From: Laccaria trichodermophora
Taxonomy: Eukaryota; Basidiomycota; Agaricomycetes; Agaricales; Hydnangiaceae
Direction of reading: 5' to 3'
Assembly (NCBI GenBank): GCA_018417955.1
Contig: JACTVC010000009.1
Location: forward strand, 992,001-1,056,000
Length of the DNA: 64,000 bases
Below the pieces are notes generated by a model. The model was given only the letters and a program-made list of their open reading frames with translations, was not told where the DNA came from and did not search any database. The position numbers and the translations under genes were made by a program. Within the stretch, counting starts at the first letter, position 1, and each line of letters opens with the position of its first letter. Shown piece after piece: positions 48,542 to 59,700 of the stretch.

Positions 48542-48583
48542 TTGGACAACATCAACTCTACTTAGTTTGCATCGTGTCAACAA
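48542..48583. promoter_or_regulatory. 42-bp divergent promoter between QNG1 and AIM41
   Basis: The two opposite start codons are separated by 42 bp, so transcripts must overlap or start within each other's coding region. No TATA-like element is obvious. Confidence 0.5.
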
Positions 48584-49325
48584 ATGTTCCTACGTGCTTG
48601 TCTACGTCGATGCTCTCACTCCCTGGCCCCTCAATTGGATATTCGCTCGCATCTAATGGCCCAGGTAAAGGGAGCTATGAAGGTACCTTTCAATTCATCT
48701 TACATTTTTACTTCCAACTCATCCTCAACTTTCAAGAGCAAGGACGGATTCACCTCCAACACATTACGGGTTCGTCTGTTCCAATCAAGTACCCGCAACC
48801 TTTTAAATCTACCTTTCTAGTCCGTTCTCTCAGAGGTGTACGCTGCGGACAAGACGGCTAATGAGAAAGTTCCCTCTCCCATTATTGTAAGCACCTCAAC
48901 TTTGCGGTTTTCCGGTGCCCCTCAGCCCCCGTCTTCATACAGGCTTCCATCATTCGCAAGGCAATACAACGGCGGGTGAGCTCCCAAAATAATGTTGGTT
49001 CCACCATTTTCCTTAACGAGCAATATTTTAGACGGAGGCTGCTTCCAAGTTTGTAGACGCCTCACGTTCCGACTTGGCCGACAATGAAACACGAGAAGCA
49101 ACGCTTTTGATGACCTTTTTGCCACCCCTCATGTCGGAGGCTGATGTGGATCACACTCTCAAAATTATTATTGACACTCTGACTGCTGGACGCGACGTAC
49201 CCAAAACTCAGGCTCTAATTGGCCTTGTCTTCAAAGAATTCTATGCTCAGGTGGACAAATCAAATGTTGACCCAATTCAGGTTAAGAGGCGGGCACAAGT
49301 CTTGATGCGCGAAATTTCCTCTTGA
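48584..49325 (+). CDS. AIM41: GatB/YqeY-domain mitochondrial protein (AIM41 type)
   Basis: Five exons (48584-48682, 48737-48769, 48821-48886, 48943-48975, 49032-49325) give 174 residues. The N-terminus is an Arg-rich mitochondrial leader (MFLRACLRRCSHSLAPQL). The YqeY-like domain follows: MAQVKGAMKSKDGFTSNTLR, SVLSEVYAADKTANEK, PIIASIIRKAIQRRTEAAS, then ADNETREATLLMTFLPPLMS and the C-terminal helix KRRAQVLMREISS. The domain resembles the tail of the amidotransferase GatB and may bind tRNA. The yeast protein is mitochondrial and of unclear role. Two exons are only 33 nt, and introns are 51-56 nt. Confidence 0.85.
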
Positions 49326-49411
49326 ATCACCACTAGTCGGAGACCTTAACATCTACATCGTTCATTCACTAGACTACCTTTAAATGAGTTACTGAAAACA
49401 TTACAAACTTC

Positions 49412-52066
49412 TTATTCTACTCCAGAGCCATTGGAAGAGTTGTTCGCTGTATGAGGTTCCGACTGAAGGAGTTTAGACAAGACGCTTTCCGGACTCGAAT
49501 CAATGGCACTCCCACCATCATCCTCAGTTTTTTGCAACTCTGTTGGAATTGTCGAAGCATCGCTCGAATCATTGCTTGTGCTTGGAACCGCTGGGATTGG
49601 TGGCAGTACGCTGCGCATCCTCATCAAGTCGTCGATGCATCGATGTAAGGTCCCGGATACGCCCTCGAGAACCTTCAAACGCTCATCGATAGCTTCTCGG
49701 GTCAGTCGATCCATTATTTGAAGTTGTTGCTCAGTTGGTGACGAAGGCAGGACTGACACCCGAGGGTCTTGTTGACGAGTTTGTTCTGGATGGAGGTTGG
49801 GGAAGATAAATCCGTTCTCACTGCGAATTGGAGGCTCCCGACGCCATGGAGGCGAGGGCGTCCTTACGCTGTTCGCAGCAATCGGAGTTCGATGTTGAGA
49901 AGGTAGATTTTGCAGATTGAAATTATATAGGGGGATTAGTTTTGGAGCATTTGTAGCTGACGGTGACGATTGGAGTGTGTTGGCCTTGGCTGGCCGCTGA
50001 GAAGGCGATCTAGAGGCATCAAGCGCATTACCGCCAAATCTACGTATAGCTGCGAGAGCCGCTGCATCCCTTGCTGTCTCCAGTGTTCCAGGGTCGGAGG
50101 ATGTACTCGTCGGTGAATTGGATCCTGACCTTACGCCGCCAACAGAGGTGGAGGGGGTTGGAAAAGGGTCAGTGTTTTGTGGAGTCCCCGAGCCCGCAGT
50201 GGATGTAGATGATATAGAATTGGCCTGGCTCGCCGGCCGTGATTGGGGCCATTGTTGCCAACTTCCGCCAGGGCCAGGGAGGCCAGGAAATCGAGGAACG
50301 GGCTGTCGCAGTTGGATGTGTTGAGGTTCCTGGGGAGCGTTGTGTCTGGGAAGTTGGTACTGGATTTGATATTGGATCAAAATTCCCTGAGGACCTTGAC
50401 CTGCCACGACGGCAGTCTGCGCGTTGTTGTTTTGATTTGCGGGAAGCGGACCTGGAGCCTGGGCAGGGGCGCCGAACAGACGCCCAACGAAGCCGAGTGG
50501 ATTGCCCAAGGGATTATTGGCGTCCTGTGGGTTGAGGATTTGAAACCCTCTCTGGTTGGCCTGTTGAGGCGCTGCTCCTGCTACGGGCACAGCAGGAATG
50601 TCAGCGGCTCGCGGCGCGCCAGGTGTTTCAAGCACCGTACGGCGACTGTCATGAAGTAAATATCAGTGACTATCAAAGATTCCAACAAAAATGAATACCA
50701 TGTGGGACAGCTTTGTTGGCGTTCGAGCCATGAGCGAAGACAGTAAAAATGAAATACGTGGCCACAAGGTAATTTCTTCGGAGTGGTGTTTGGGCCGTCA
50801 GAATTAGGTGGTGGGGCGGCCTGGAAAATCATTTCTTCTCTACAAATAATGCATGTGCGGTCACTCATAGCCCCAAGCTCTTCCTCCGTTGCATTTGGGT
50901 ACCGCTGATCCATGTTACGTGTTGCCGTCTGGTATCGGTGAAGTGCTCGAAGTCTCGTCACAAAAGAACGGGCCGTGATGTACACATCTCGAATGATGTT
51001 TAGTGGCAGTCCGTAGAAAGTGATGATGATGGTGAAGAAAATGAGGTAGGTTGTCAGCTTTAGAAAATCTAATCGGGGAAAGAGTAAACTATTTCACAGG
51101 AAGTGAAAAGATCTAGTCGCACCTGTAGCTAATTCAATATAAAATACCCACATGCTCTTGTTTTCCCATGGTGGTGCATTCTCCCCACCCCTCCGACCCG
51201 CTCTTCGCAACTCGTATGAGGAAAGAAGATATTTGAGAATCGTGTTCATTACACTGGCCATGAGGATGGCATACTAACAAAAATGAATTTGCGATCAAGA
51301 TGATATACTGTGAACACACCTCGCTTGCGAACAAGACCATACCACCTACTCCGACTGAGATGGTATGTTCTGCAGCGAACAAAAACATAAGGCAGTTAGT
51401 GGTCCATAGCATTCCAAAGAGAATTGTCATTCGGATGTGGAAAACAACGGAGGGCCCGGGGTATGGCCGTTGATCCATCTGACAAGATGTTAAGTTAACA
51501 AGAGCATGAATTGACGTTATTATACTCACCCATTCTATGCGATCCCCTGCTAGCCAGTGGAATGATTTAACAAACAGAAGAAAGCCAAACATTAGAGCAA
51601 ACGAAATATCAAACTCGTCGCGGAATATGGTGAAAGCCAGAAGTGACTCAGTGATGAAGAACCAGAGGCGATCGTACAGACGCTGTTCAGTTGGATGATG
51701 AATGTTGTGAAGGTGTCATGTTAAGTTCAGGCCATACCTCCACCTCGCTGGGCCTAAGGCTTCCAAAGAATATCTTCTGCACAATATGGCCACAGAGGAG
51801 GGCGACAAGAAAGCCAAAGTTAGCCAAAGCCTTGGAGCCTACGTCAGATAGTGGGTCTGGGAAACATAGGAACGCACAAGGACGCTACGACTGCTTTTAG
51901 AGAGGTAAATAGCGACAGAGTAAAAGTTGCTGTGATTCTTCAGCGCATTTGTGATGACAGCGGCAACGGCGATTGTGGATGTGAGCGTGTACAACAGAAT
52001 TCTGTTGGCGTTGAGGAAGCTAACCAACGCGTGGCTCCTTTGACGCAGGATTTGATTTAAGGGCAT
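49412..52066 (-). CDS. HRD1: HRD1/synoviolin E3 ubiquitin ligase (ERAD)
   Basis: Seven exons (52066-51878, 51830-51738, 51682-51530, 51478-51320, 51273-51123, 51068-50699, 50645-49412) give 782 residues. The multi-helix ER membrane domain starts ANRILLYTLTSTIAVAAVIT, then HSNFYSVAIYLSKSSRSVL, and continues with LLAFTIFRDEFDISFALMF and FHIRMTILFGMLWTTNCLMF. The RING-H2 at about residues 320-372 has CIIC, CGHVFHFYCLRSW and CPTCR. It ubiquitinates misfolded ER proteins with HRD3, DER1 and a UBC7-type E2. The C-terminal 400 residues are Pro/Ser/Gln-rich and disordered, but end with a helix (LTREAIDERLKVLEGVSGTL) followed by a Ser-rich tail. The CPTC codon is split by the 50646-50698 intron. The gene lies 134 bp downstream of HbrB on the same strand. 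Confidence 0.93.
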
Positions 52067-52200
52067 AGAGGAGTGTGCAAGGGCCGAAGTGGACTAAGAA
52101 CAACGTCGTGAACGTCGTGGTCGTCGACCAAGAGGCACCGAGGTAAGTCGGGAGGCTCAACGTGTCCATCCTATTATGTAATACAATCAGGAATCTAATC

Positions 52201-54197
52201 TTATCTTCGTGTCATTCCGACCATCCGCTCAACTACTTCCTGCGCTTGATCCCAATCCAGAGGCTCATCTTCTTCCTCTTCCTCCGCAGTTTTTGGAGCG
52301 TCCTCGTGTCCTGCTCCCAAACCCCAGCCACCTACGCTAGCCCTTGTCGTTGAGCTAACGAGGTCGGGACTCCTGAAATGAAGGTTGATGAATTTTTTTC
52401 CAAAACGGAGGCGACTTTTACATACCGCAGAGCTTCTAAAAACTCGCGTTCACGCTCGCGCTCTACATCGGCGACATAACTAGGCCCCACCCGGGGTGTT
52501 TCATCACCAAATTTGTCTTCTTCCTGCGGAGGTCCCTTTCCGCTTTGCTTCTGCGCGATTCGGCCTCTTCTATCTCTGGGCAAACCACCTGAAAGGAAGC
52601 TCGGTGTTCGCGTTTGAGAACCAGGGACAGGATTGTACGGCTGGCTTCGGGGATCCGTGTTTGCACGGGGATTGCGCACGACACGGAGAAGATCACTGAT
52701 AGCGGCCTCTCCCGCTGTGGGCTGAGGGGTAGGCGTCGTGAGCGAAAAAGTGACAGGCCTCTGCCGGCTCTGGGATGAAAGAACCAGGAGCCTGCGTATG
52801 ATGTAAGTACGAGTGCAGACATAAACCAAGAGTCCTCTACATTTGCTGCAAGCGCGGTTGCTGGTAAGTTACGGTTTCCTGGAATGTATCTTGTCTGTTT
52901 GGAATTGATAACCGGGCGTAAAGTCGTTGAAAGAGAGGGAGAATGACTCTGTCACGGAATGACCTTAACGCGACAGTGCGAACATCAATCGACGACGTTG
53001 AGATATGATTGAGACTTGATGAGATGGAGGCCTTGGGGCCGTTTTGACGATTGGGGGAAGTAGCTCGATGGTGAGACTTCGGCGTTCTATAAAGAGAGGA
53101 TAACAGAGAGTCGGTTTGCAAAGGCAAAAGCACCTGAAGAAAAATGAGTTGTAGTCATTGATGCTGAAGTGGCTAACTGACTCCCTCAAGATATGTCAGA
53201 ACTTGGTCCCAAAAAAATCCCCATATTTCAACCACGCGAGCTACCAATTTCTCGTCGTCGATACTGATGAGTTTCGCGTTTAAGGTAACCATCCCAGAAG
53301 CGATGAGTTCTGATGCGTCATGCTCAAGAGTAGAGAGGGCCTTGGACGGGGAGGATGACACCACAGCTTGTATGTGTCGTTTCACTAGAATATTGAGGTC
53401 CTCTCTAGAAAGAAGATAAGAATAGAAGCAACGCAACATCTAGCACAAACATTGGTATTCGGAGAGGCTCCCCGTTGAAGAGGGGAAGGACGTGAACATG
53501 AAGGGCACCCCACGGGTCCGTCGTGGACGTAGATGAAGTACTGGTCTGGGACATAGTACCTGGTGGGGGCAAGGCCAAAGATGCGACGGACGGGGCGGTG
53601 GACAGCTGTGGTGTAAGGGCAGACGGAAGATGAGCGAGATTTCCCAAACGATGCATTTCGCGAGAAACGAGTTTGGAATCATACGTGCGGCCATGGGATG
53701 CCTGCATGTCGGGGTCAGTGATGATATGACATGAACAGATGGCAGACACTAGGGACCTTGGATGGGGATGTATGTGACTTGGCCGCGCTTGTCTGGTTTG
53801 TGGACGTGGCTATGGGTGTGGGTGACGATGAAGTAGAGGGCAGCGTATTAGATTCTGCACGCGAATGGCTGTGGGGGTGGAGAAGAAGACTTGGGTGGAG
53901 GGAACTCTTGAGGTTGGCGTTGCCTGCAGCGGAACTTAGGGATGAAGACAACTTGTCTGCAAAGAAACCTAGTCGTTTTGAAGAGCTAAAAGCGTCTGTG
54001 GAATTTGAAGGGAGGACATTCTTGTTGGTGTCATGGTCGTTTGCAGTGCTGAGAAATTTGCTGGTCGCTGGAGTTTGACGAGGAGTTGCATCGCTGGATG
54101 TGCGCTTACGAGAATCAGTGCTTTCAGCAGGAGATGCAGACCTCGTTTGGTCGTGCGATTTGCGAGGGGTATGAGAAGACCACATGCCCGCTACCAT
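52201..54197 (-). CDS. TORC2 subunit of the HbrB/Bit61/PRR5 family
   Basis: Six exons (54197-53757, 53701-53451, 53404-53182, 53133-52841, 52791-52426, 52372-52201) encode 581 residues. An N-terminal disordered Ser/Thr-rich region of about 150 residues precedes the HbrB domain: WGALHVHVLPLFNGEPLRIP, EDLNILVKRHIQAVVSSSP, then LVARVVEIWGFFWDQVLTYLEGV and LLPLQTDSLLSSLY. Such proteins associate with TOR complex 2 and affect polarised growth and cell-wall integrity. The C-terminus has a basic, then acidic stretch (EEEEDEPLDWDQAQEVVERM). A second ATG in frame at 54185 would shorten the start. The repeat island begins 58 bp upstream of the start codon, which is unusual and could affect its expression. 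Confidence 0.85.
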
Positions 54198-54256
54198 ACA
54201 ACGGCCAAGGTCGCTATGGCCAGGGACTGATTCGGATTCCTAAAGCACGTGAAATA

Positions 54257-54865
54257 GGGGCCAGTTCAGCGGTGATTCAGCAAACCAACAGCAAACGGTT
54301 CAGAAATGATTCGAAGATGTTGGTTTCTTGTCTGAACTGTGGGAACATGCTGAATCGTCGCTGAACCTGAACTGGTGGCAAAGCACCTCTGGAGGCACTT
54401 CACCGTCGATTCAAGTTTTGGTTCGACCTTGGTTCTACCTCTTCACATGCTCTTCACACATAACTTCCCTTATTAATTAGATTTTTAGTTATTTCTCCTT
54501 GAAAATATGTTTCAAATATTCCTCCATAAATTTCCTGCCTCAGTATCATTGTACTGACTGGCTCCTGTCACAACGTCCTCACAAAAATGCCATCTAAATT
54601 TTCTGACAACTGTTGATGCACTCTATTGTCGAGCTTTCAAAGAAGGGATAATATATATGTAACTAAAATTTTATGGAACATACACTTGGATTCTGAAGGT
54701 GGTCAGAACCGGAACTGGCATGAAATAGCCTCAAGCTGAACTGGGGGGTCAGAGTTAAACCTGGTTCAATGATGATTCAGGCAAAAATAAATTTTCTGAA
54801 TCATCTTTGAACCTAATGTTGAATTGTTGCTGAACTGCTGCTGAACCAGCTACTCTGACTCCCCC
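54257..54865. mobile_element. TA-flanked terminal-inverted-repeat element, copy 1 (MITE-like)
   Basis: A 609-bp unit, flanked by TA on each side (54255-54256 and 54866-54867). The right end (ACTCTGACTCCCCC) is the reverse complement of the left end of copy 2. Its own left end is degenerate (GGGGCCAGTTCAGC). Subterminal sequence has TTCAG-type words about every 11-13 bp. No transposase frame is present, so it is non-autonomous. Homology to copy 2 is visible along its full length, including CTTGAAAATAT, AATATATATGTA and AGGTGGTCAGAAC. Confidence 0.7.
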
Positions 54866-54894
54866 TAATAGGGGGAGTCAGAGTCGCTGGTTCA
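54842..54894. repeat. Head-to-head inverted repeat (2 x 26 bp, 1-bp spacer)
   Basis: Arms 54842-54867 and 54869-54894 match at 25 of 26 positions as reverse complements, separated by one A. It is formed by the right end of copy 1 meeting the left end of copy 2. It could form a very stable hairpin. Confidence 0.9.
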
Positions 54895-55040
54895 ACAACA
54901 ATTCAGCAAACAGTTCAGAAATGATTCAAAGATGTGAGTTTCTTGTCTGAACTGTGGGAACACACTGAATCATTGCTGAACCTGAACTCCAGAGGTGCTT
55001 CACCACCAGTTCAAGTTTCAGTTCTACCTCCTTCATAGTA

Positions 55041-55807
55041 CAGTTGCAGACAACCAAAGTCAACAAATTTATAGATTGATTTATTGAGACTGGTAGGGAT
55101 TTTTTAAGAGTCTGAAAACCATCGGAATAGGCAGGAATTGAGTAGATCTTTCAAATGGTACAAGCTGATTTCCCATAAGTGAAGATTTGTCGAAAAAAAG
55201 GTCCAAAATTTTGGCACAGGCCCAAAAAAATCGATAAAATCTTGAAAAAGTCATTTTTGGATAGATCTTGATGAGTACTGTCAGAATCCACCGAAAAAAT
55301 AAAAATAAAATAGATCCTCCCCTTCGAAAAATATTGCCCTTATGCTGCCCAAACCTAGAGGCTGTCCTCCTAAAAAACATTGCAACCTTGCACACCTCCA
55401 AAATAACCCTTTTTTGACTTCCATTCCATCAGTGACATCATTTTCTCAAAGCCATAAGACTGTCAGTGAGGGAGATGATGAGGAACTGATCACGAGATCT
55501 CAAGAGTCACACCCCATTGCATAAGAAAAATGAGGCAAGTAAAGCTGAGGATTCAGGAGAAGAGATGGATATGCAGAGAGTAATTGGGATGAGCTTGATG
55601 AGCAGGATTTTTCTGAGAGACTGGCTGAGATGGCAATGTAGAATGCAAAAAAATTGGCTCAAAATTTCCAAAAACTCGTGGGAATAACATGAAAACACCA
55701 TTTTTGAGCTCTGTTTGCCTGTCCAGTTTCAGATCTGTCATCAGATTTCTGTCAAAAAATCTGGTTCCTGAGATACTCAATTTGTTGACTTTAGTTGTCT
55801 GCAACTG
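55041..55807. mobile_element. Tc1/mariner-like element, 767 bp, non-autonomous or truncated
   Basis: The ends are inverted repeats of about 28-30 bp beginning CAGTTGCAGACAAC (left), with one difference (C/T) from the right end. The flanking TA (55039-55040 and 55808-55809) is the target duplication expected for Tc1/mariner/pogo elements. Inside lies a short plus-strand frame (55342-55524) starting MLPKPRGCPPKK. The rest is AT-rich with no complete DDE transposase, so it is non-autonomous or internally deleted. Confidence 0.75.
55342..55524 (+). pseudogene. Short frame inside the Tc1-like element, AT-hook-like start
   Basis: 60 residues. The basic KPRGCPPKK start resembles an AT-hook and is followed by Ser/Asp-rich sequence to TAA. 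It may be the remnant 5' end of a transposase gene or an unrelated chance frame. Confidence 0.3.
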
Positions 55808-56262
55808 TAATCATACCACAACTCCCCTTATCCATTTGTTAACCATTAGATTTTAAATATTTATTTACTTCTTGAAAATATTCTACAAGGCTCATGCAGG
55901 CATTGTTGATGTCATACACCTGTAACACCACTGTGAGGGGTTGCTTTGCAGAACATTTATGAGAATTTCTGACTGCCATTATTGGTGTACTTGCACATCA
56001 CATCATTGTTGAGCTTCCAAACAAAGAAATTGAAAGAGTAATATATATGTAGATAAAATTTCATGGGTTCTACATCAGGATTTTGGAGGTGGTCAGAACT
56101 GACATGAAATAGAGATACTTGAGCCTCAAGCTGAACTGGGGGGGTCAGAGTTAGACATGGTTCAACAACAATTCAGACAAAGATAAATCTTCAGAATCAT
56201 CTTTGAACCCAATTTTGAATTGTTGCTGAATCATCCTGAACTGGCCACTCAGACTCCCCCTA

Positions 56263-56890
56263 TTACTTGTGACCAACAAAAGTGATTGCAATTATGTAAT
56301 CAGCCAATGTTTGCCCCCCCACTTCAGTCACCCACTGCCAACTGACTATTAGTCATGCAAACTCCACATATACTACATGACTAAATGTCATGGACCACAT
56401 TTATATTCTATATATATTTGGGTCCTAGAAAGCCCTGAAATCTAAAATATATTCTTGACATGTGGACCCTGAAATGTCACACAAAAATTATAATGTCTGT
56501 GTCACGCCTCCAAAATATATTTTGCAAGTGAAATGCAGTAAGGATATATTTTTGGTGAGTGGACCCTGAAATGTCACTGTCACACCTTAGAAATATATTT
56601 TTGCCCTGGCTTGGCCTTAGGATATATTTTGTGAAACAGATGTGGTAAGAATATATTTTTCTGGTCTGTAGGGGTGTCAGGGGTCCTAGTTTCAGCAAAA
56701 AACTTGTGATTTTTTTGCTGTCTGGATGGAGTGTATATTCTGGAAGATTCTGCAATGACTTCCAGAGGTTTTGGCACTATATCTGCCCTGTGCTCTCAGT
56801 ATGTAGGCAACAATAAAGGGCATCAATGGCATCTGTGATCTGGTTATTGCAGCTCTTGTGCAATGCACCCAAGTGACAAATGAGCATAAC
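56263..56890. other. AT-rich non-coding sequence with ATATATTT cluster
   Basis: No credible gene. The motif ATATATTTT(T) recurs near 56510, 56544, 56591, 56632 and 56652. Neighbouring phrases (GTGGACCCTGAAATGTCAC at two places) show it is a degenerate short repeat. A related pair occurs near 58275 and 58310. Confidence 0.5.
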
Positions 56891-56894
56891 AGTT

Positions 56895-58250
56895 AGGTTT
56901 TTTTAGCTGGTCAGAGTTCACAAAGTACTTTGTTGTTCAAAAAGATCTGGAGCTGTCCTCCAGACAGCACTTTGCTACCTTTCAAGATTCTCAACTTGCT
57001 TAAGTATCATCCACTTCAAATCACACTATGGATACAGTTCACAATACAGATTTTTTTAGCTGCTCAGATCTAGAGTTCACTAAGTACTTTGCTGTTTCTC
57101 ACTTTCTCTTCCCCTCTCCCTCTCCTCCTCTCCCTCCCTCCCTCCCTCCCTCCCTCCCTCCTCTCTCTTTCTCTTGACTCTTGATTTTCATTTCATGGAC
57201 AACAAATTCTGTTCACCATGTTATAATATGGGGTTCTTTGTATTTTCCATGGTTCCCTTGTGCTTGCCATTACTTGACTAATCTGTATGGTTCTAAGTGT
57301 AACATATAATGTGAAGCGTTCACTCTGAACTTCTCGCATAGCTGAAGCCAAGAGGGAAGGAGGAGGCAAGAATGGGTGGATCTGGGATCAACACCCATAA
57401 GTGAGCAATGAGCAGTTACAAGATACTCAGCTGGCCCAACATGATTATGCATACTGTAGGAAGTACAGTTATACAAAGCACTACATGTAGTGCAAGAGGA
57501 TGGCAAGACTGCTGACAAGGTGGTGGTTCAAGACAAAAGATCAATATATTATGTAAGATATCCAAATCTAGCTATATACCACTGTTTGACTATGGCCTCT
57601 GGGCATTCCCTTCCAATCCTATATCACATATAAATATGCCACACCATTGAAAATGGCTGGAACTGACCTTCAGACAGAACTCTGCTACCTTGAACTGTTA
57701 TTCAGTCCAATGTTCATGAGTTGCTTAAGTATTATCCACATCAAATGACACTGGATACAGCTTATATTACAGATTTTTTTAGCTGCTCAGATCTGGAGTT
57801 CACAAAGTACTTTGCTGTTTCTCTCTTTCTCTTTCTCTCTCTCTCTCCCTCTCCTCCTCTCCCTCCCTCCCTCTCTCCTCTCTCTTTCTCTTGACTCTTG
57901 ATTTTAAATTTATGGACAACAAATTCCATTCTTCTCTAACAAATTTTCCTCACCATGTCATAAATAATATGGGGTTCTTCTTTGCCTTCATGGTTGCCAT
58001 TACTTGACTAATTGGTATGGTTTTAAGTATAACACAGAAACATGCCACACCATTGAAAACATCTGGAACTAATTTTCAGACAGCTCTATGCTACCTTAAA
58101 GTGTGCTAACTTGAAGCTATTGAGTTTAAGGTTTGTGAGTTGTTTAAGTATTATCCACTTCAACTGACAGTATGGATACAGTTCACATTACAGATTTCAT
58201 TAGCTGCTGAGAGTTCACAAAGCACTTTGTTGCTCAAAAATGTCTGGGTG
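56895..58250. repeat. Diverged direct repeat array with polypyrimidine tracts
   Basis: The phrase TTTTTTTAGCTGSTCAG followed by GAGTTCACAAAGTACTTTG-like sequence recurs near 56897, 57050, 57773 and, diverged, 58197. CCACACCATTGAAAA occurs near 57640 and 58046. Two copies carry long CT/CCT tracts (about 57099-57173 and 57822-57893), followed by the same GACTCTTGATTTT and ATGGACAACAAATTC words. The units are 400-730 bp apart. No coding frame. It could be an old transposon family or a minisatellite; the unit boundaries are approximate. Confidence 0.65.
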
Positions 58251-58860
58251 TCTGGTAAACTGACATCCCACCCCAAATATATCTTTCCACCAAATACTGA
58301 ACCAAGATATATTTTTCAACCATATTGTGGATCCAGATACATTATTTTTCAGCTATATCATGACAGCTAACTGCATAATCGTAGACCACATCTGAAATTT
58401 CACTTTGTGCCTTTGTCTGTGTGTAAACATCCATTTTAGGCCATGGCTATGTAAACCATGATGCCCATTCACATGTGCTGCCCATTGCTCCATGTTCTAG
58501 CACTGTTTCGGTAGTGTTGCTCCAAATGCTCCAAACCTGCCCCACTGGAGTGTCAGGCCTCGACACTCCAACACTGTGGGATGCATGTTTGGTTGTGTTT
58601 GGCAAGGGCTTCAGAGTAGATACACTATTTGTAGGCAGACATTCCCATCATCATCATTCACCTTGAGCATTGCAACTGAGCTCTGAGGAAGCATTCCCAT
58701 CAGGTCACTTGGCACCTCTCCATCTGGTGATGAGAGTGTGATTTGTCCCATCTGTTTCTGTGTCATCTTGTGTCTTCTCCTAGCATCATTTTTGCATTCT
58801 GTGTCTCTGCTGTTGTGTTCTCTACCTACAGCAACTTTTCTGTGTTTACCTACAGCAACT
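58251..58860. other. Non-coding AT-rich sequence
   Basis: No repeat or gene beyond the ATATATTT words. GC content rises slightly toward the EG-rich frame that follows. Confidence 0.35.
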
Positions 58861-58887
58861 TTTCCCTGTGCATTCAGCTAGCAAATT

Positions 58888-59517
58888 ATGTGCACCATGG
58901 CACCAGGAAATGGGGCCAATCACAAAAATTCAAAGGTGAAGAAGAAAGCTACCACTGCCACATCACTTGAGGTTGGGAGGAAAGTGGCATTGGGAGGATT
59001 AGAGGAGATAAGGGAGGATGCTCTTGCAGAAGGAATGGAGCTGGGAAAGGTGCTTGGAAGGAGGGAGGAGATGAAGAATTGTAGGGGGGACTTGGAGAAG
59101 TCATACAAGCAGGGTTGCATGGTTGGCTGGGAAGTAGGAGTGTGTGAGGAGGGGGAGAAATGGGAGAAGAAGGGTCATTCACGCAACGGCATTTGCTCTC
59201 GAGTGGCACCTATTGTGACTACACACAACATTGCAACACAGATGTTACCTGAGACTGGCAGGACATCAACACGTACAGCCTCAACACAAACACCATCACC
59301 ACCCTGTTCACCTGCTCACATCATTGAAGCCTCAGCAGTACTGTCGAACATACAGGAGCCTCCCAAGTTGAACTGGGCAGATGACGTCAATGCAATACTC
59401 CCTATTCCAGTTTCACAATCACTACCACCACACGACCTTTCTGTTCTCTCAACTGGTGTCACACGGCCTTTTGGAACCCTACAGCGTTGCATCAATTGTT
59501 CACGTTCATATTTATGA
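58888..59517 (+). CDS. EG-patterned lineage-specific frame, probably decayed or repeat-associated
   Basis: The frame runs 209 residues from an ATG at 58888 (another in-frame ATG at 58897). A first half has Glu/Gly-rich heptad-like pattern (EVGRKVALGGLEEIREDALA, EGMELGKVLG, GCMVGWEVGVCEEGE), then Thr/Pro-rich sequence. After the stop at 59517 a different frame (59470-59821) continues with HVHIYDNHNKATVLPNHHHM, so a frameshift or a missed intron separates the two. Such Glu/Gly-patterned frames are, to my recollection, common in repeat-rich parts of mushroom genomes, but I cannot name a family. It is not possible to say if it is expressed. Confidence 0.4.
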   Translation: MCTMAPGNGANHKNSKVKKKATTATSLEVGRKVALGGLEEIREDALAEGMELGKVLGRREEMKNCRGDLEKSYKQGCMVGWEVGVCEEGEKWEKKGHSRNGICSRVAPIVTTHNIATQMLPETGRTSTRTASTQTPSPPCSPAHIIEASAVLSNIQEPPKLNWADDVNAILPIPVSQSLPPHDLSVLSTGVTRPFGTLQRCINCSRSYL

Positions 59518-59700
59518 CAACCACAACAAAGCTACTGTTTTACCCAATCACCATCATATGCAAGACTTACACCAATCATTACATGGGGTCCTACCATCAC
59601 ATGTTCACATCCTAGTGGTATTGCTTCAGGAAAACTGGTTTTCACTGTACCATTGTCCATACCAGGAAGAGTTCAAACTCCAACAACTCATTTGGACTGG

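Larger units (their letters stand above)
54871..56260. mobile_element. TA-flanked TIR element, copy 2, interrupted by a Tc1/mariner-like insertion
   Basis: The second copy lies in the same orientation as copy 1, one base away from it. It starts GGGGGAGTCAGAGT after TA (54869-54870) and ends GACTCCCCC before TA (56261-56262). Removing the 767-bp insertion and one TA duplicate leaves about 621 bp, matching copy 1. Divergence from copy 1 is substantial, so the two are not recent duplicates of each other. Confidence 0.7.

Noticed and set aside
56480..56670. Regularly recurring ATATATTT words considered as a CRISPR-like array
   Set aside because: Spacing is irregular (about 20-47 bp), the repeat word is short and the host is a fungus; it is a degenerate AT repeat.
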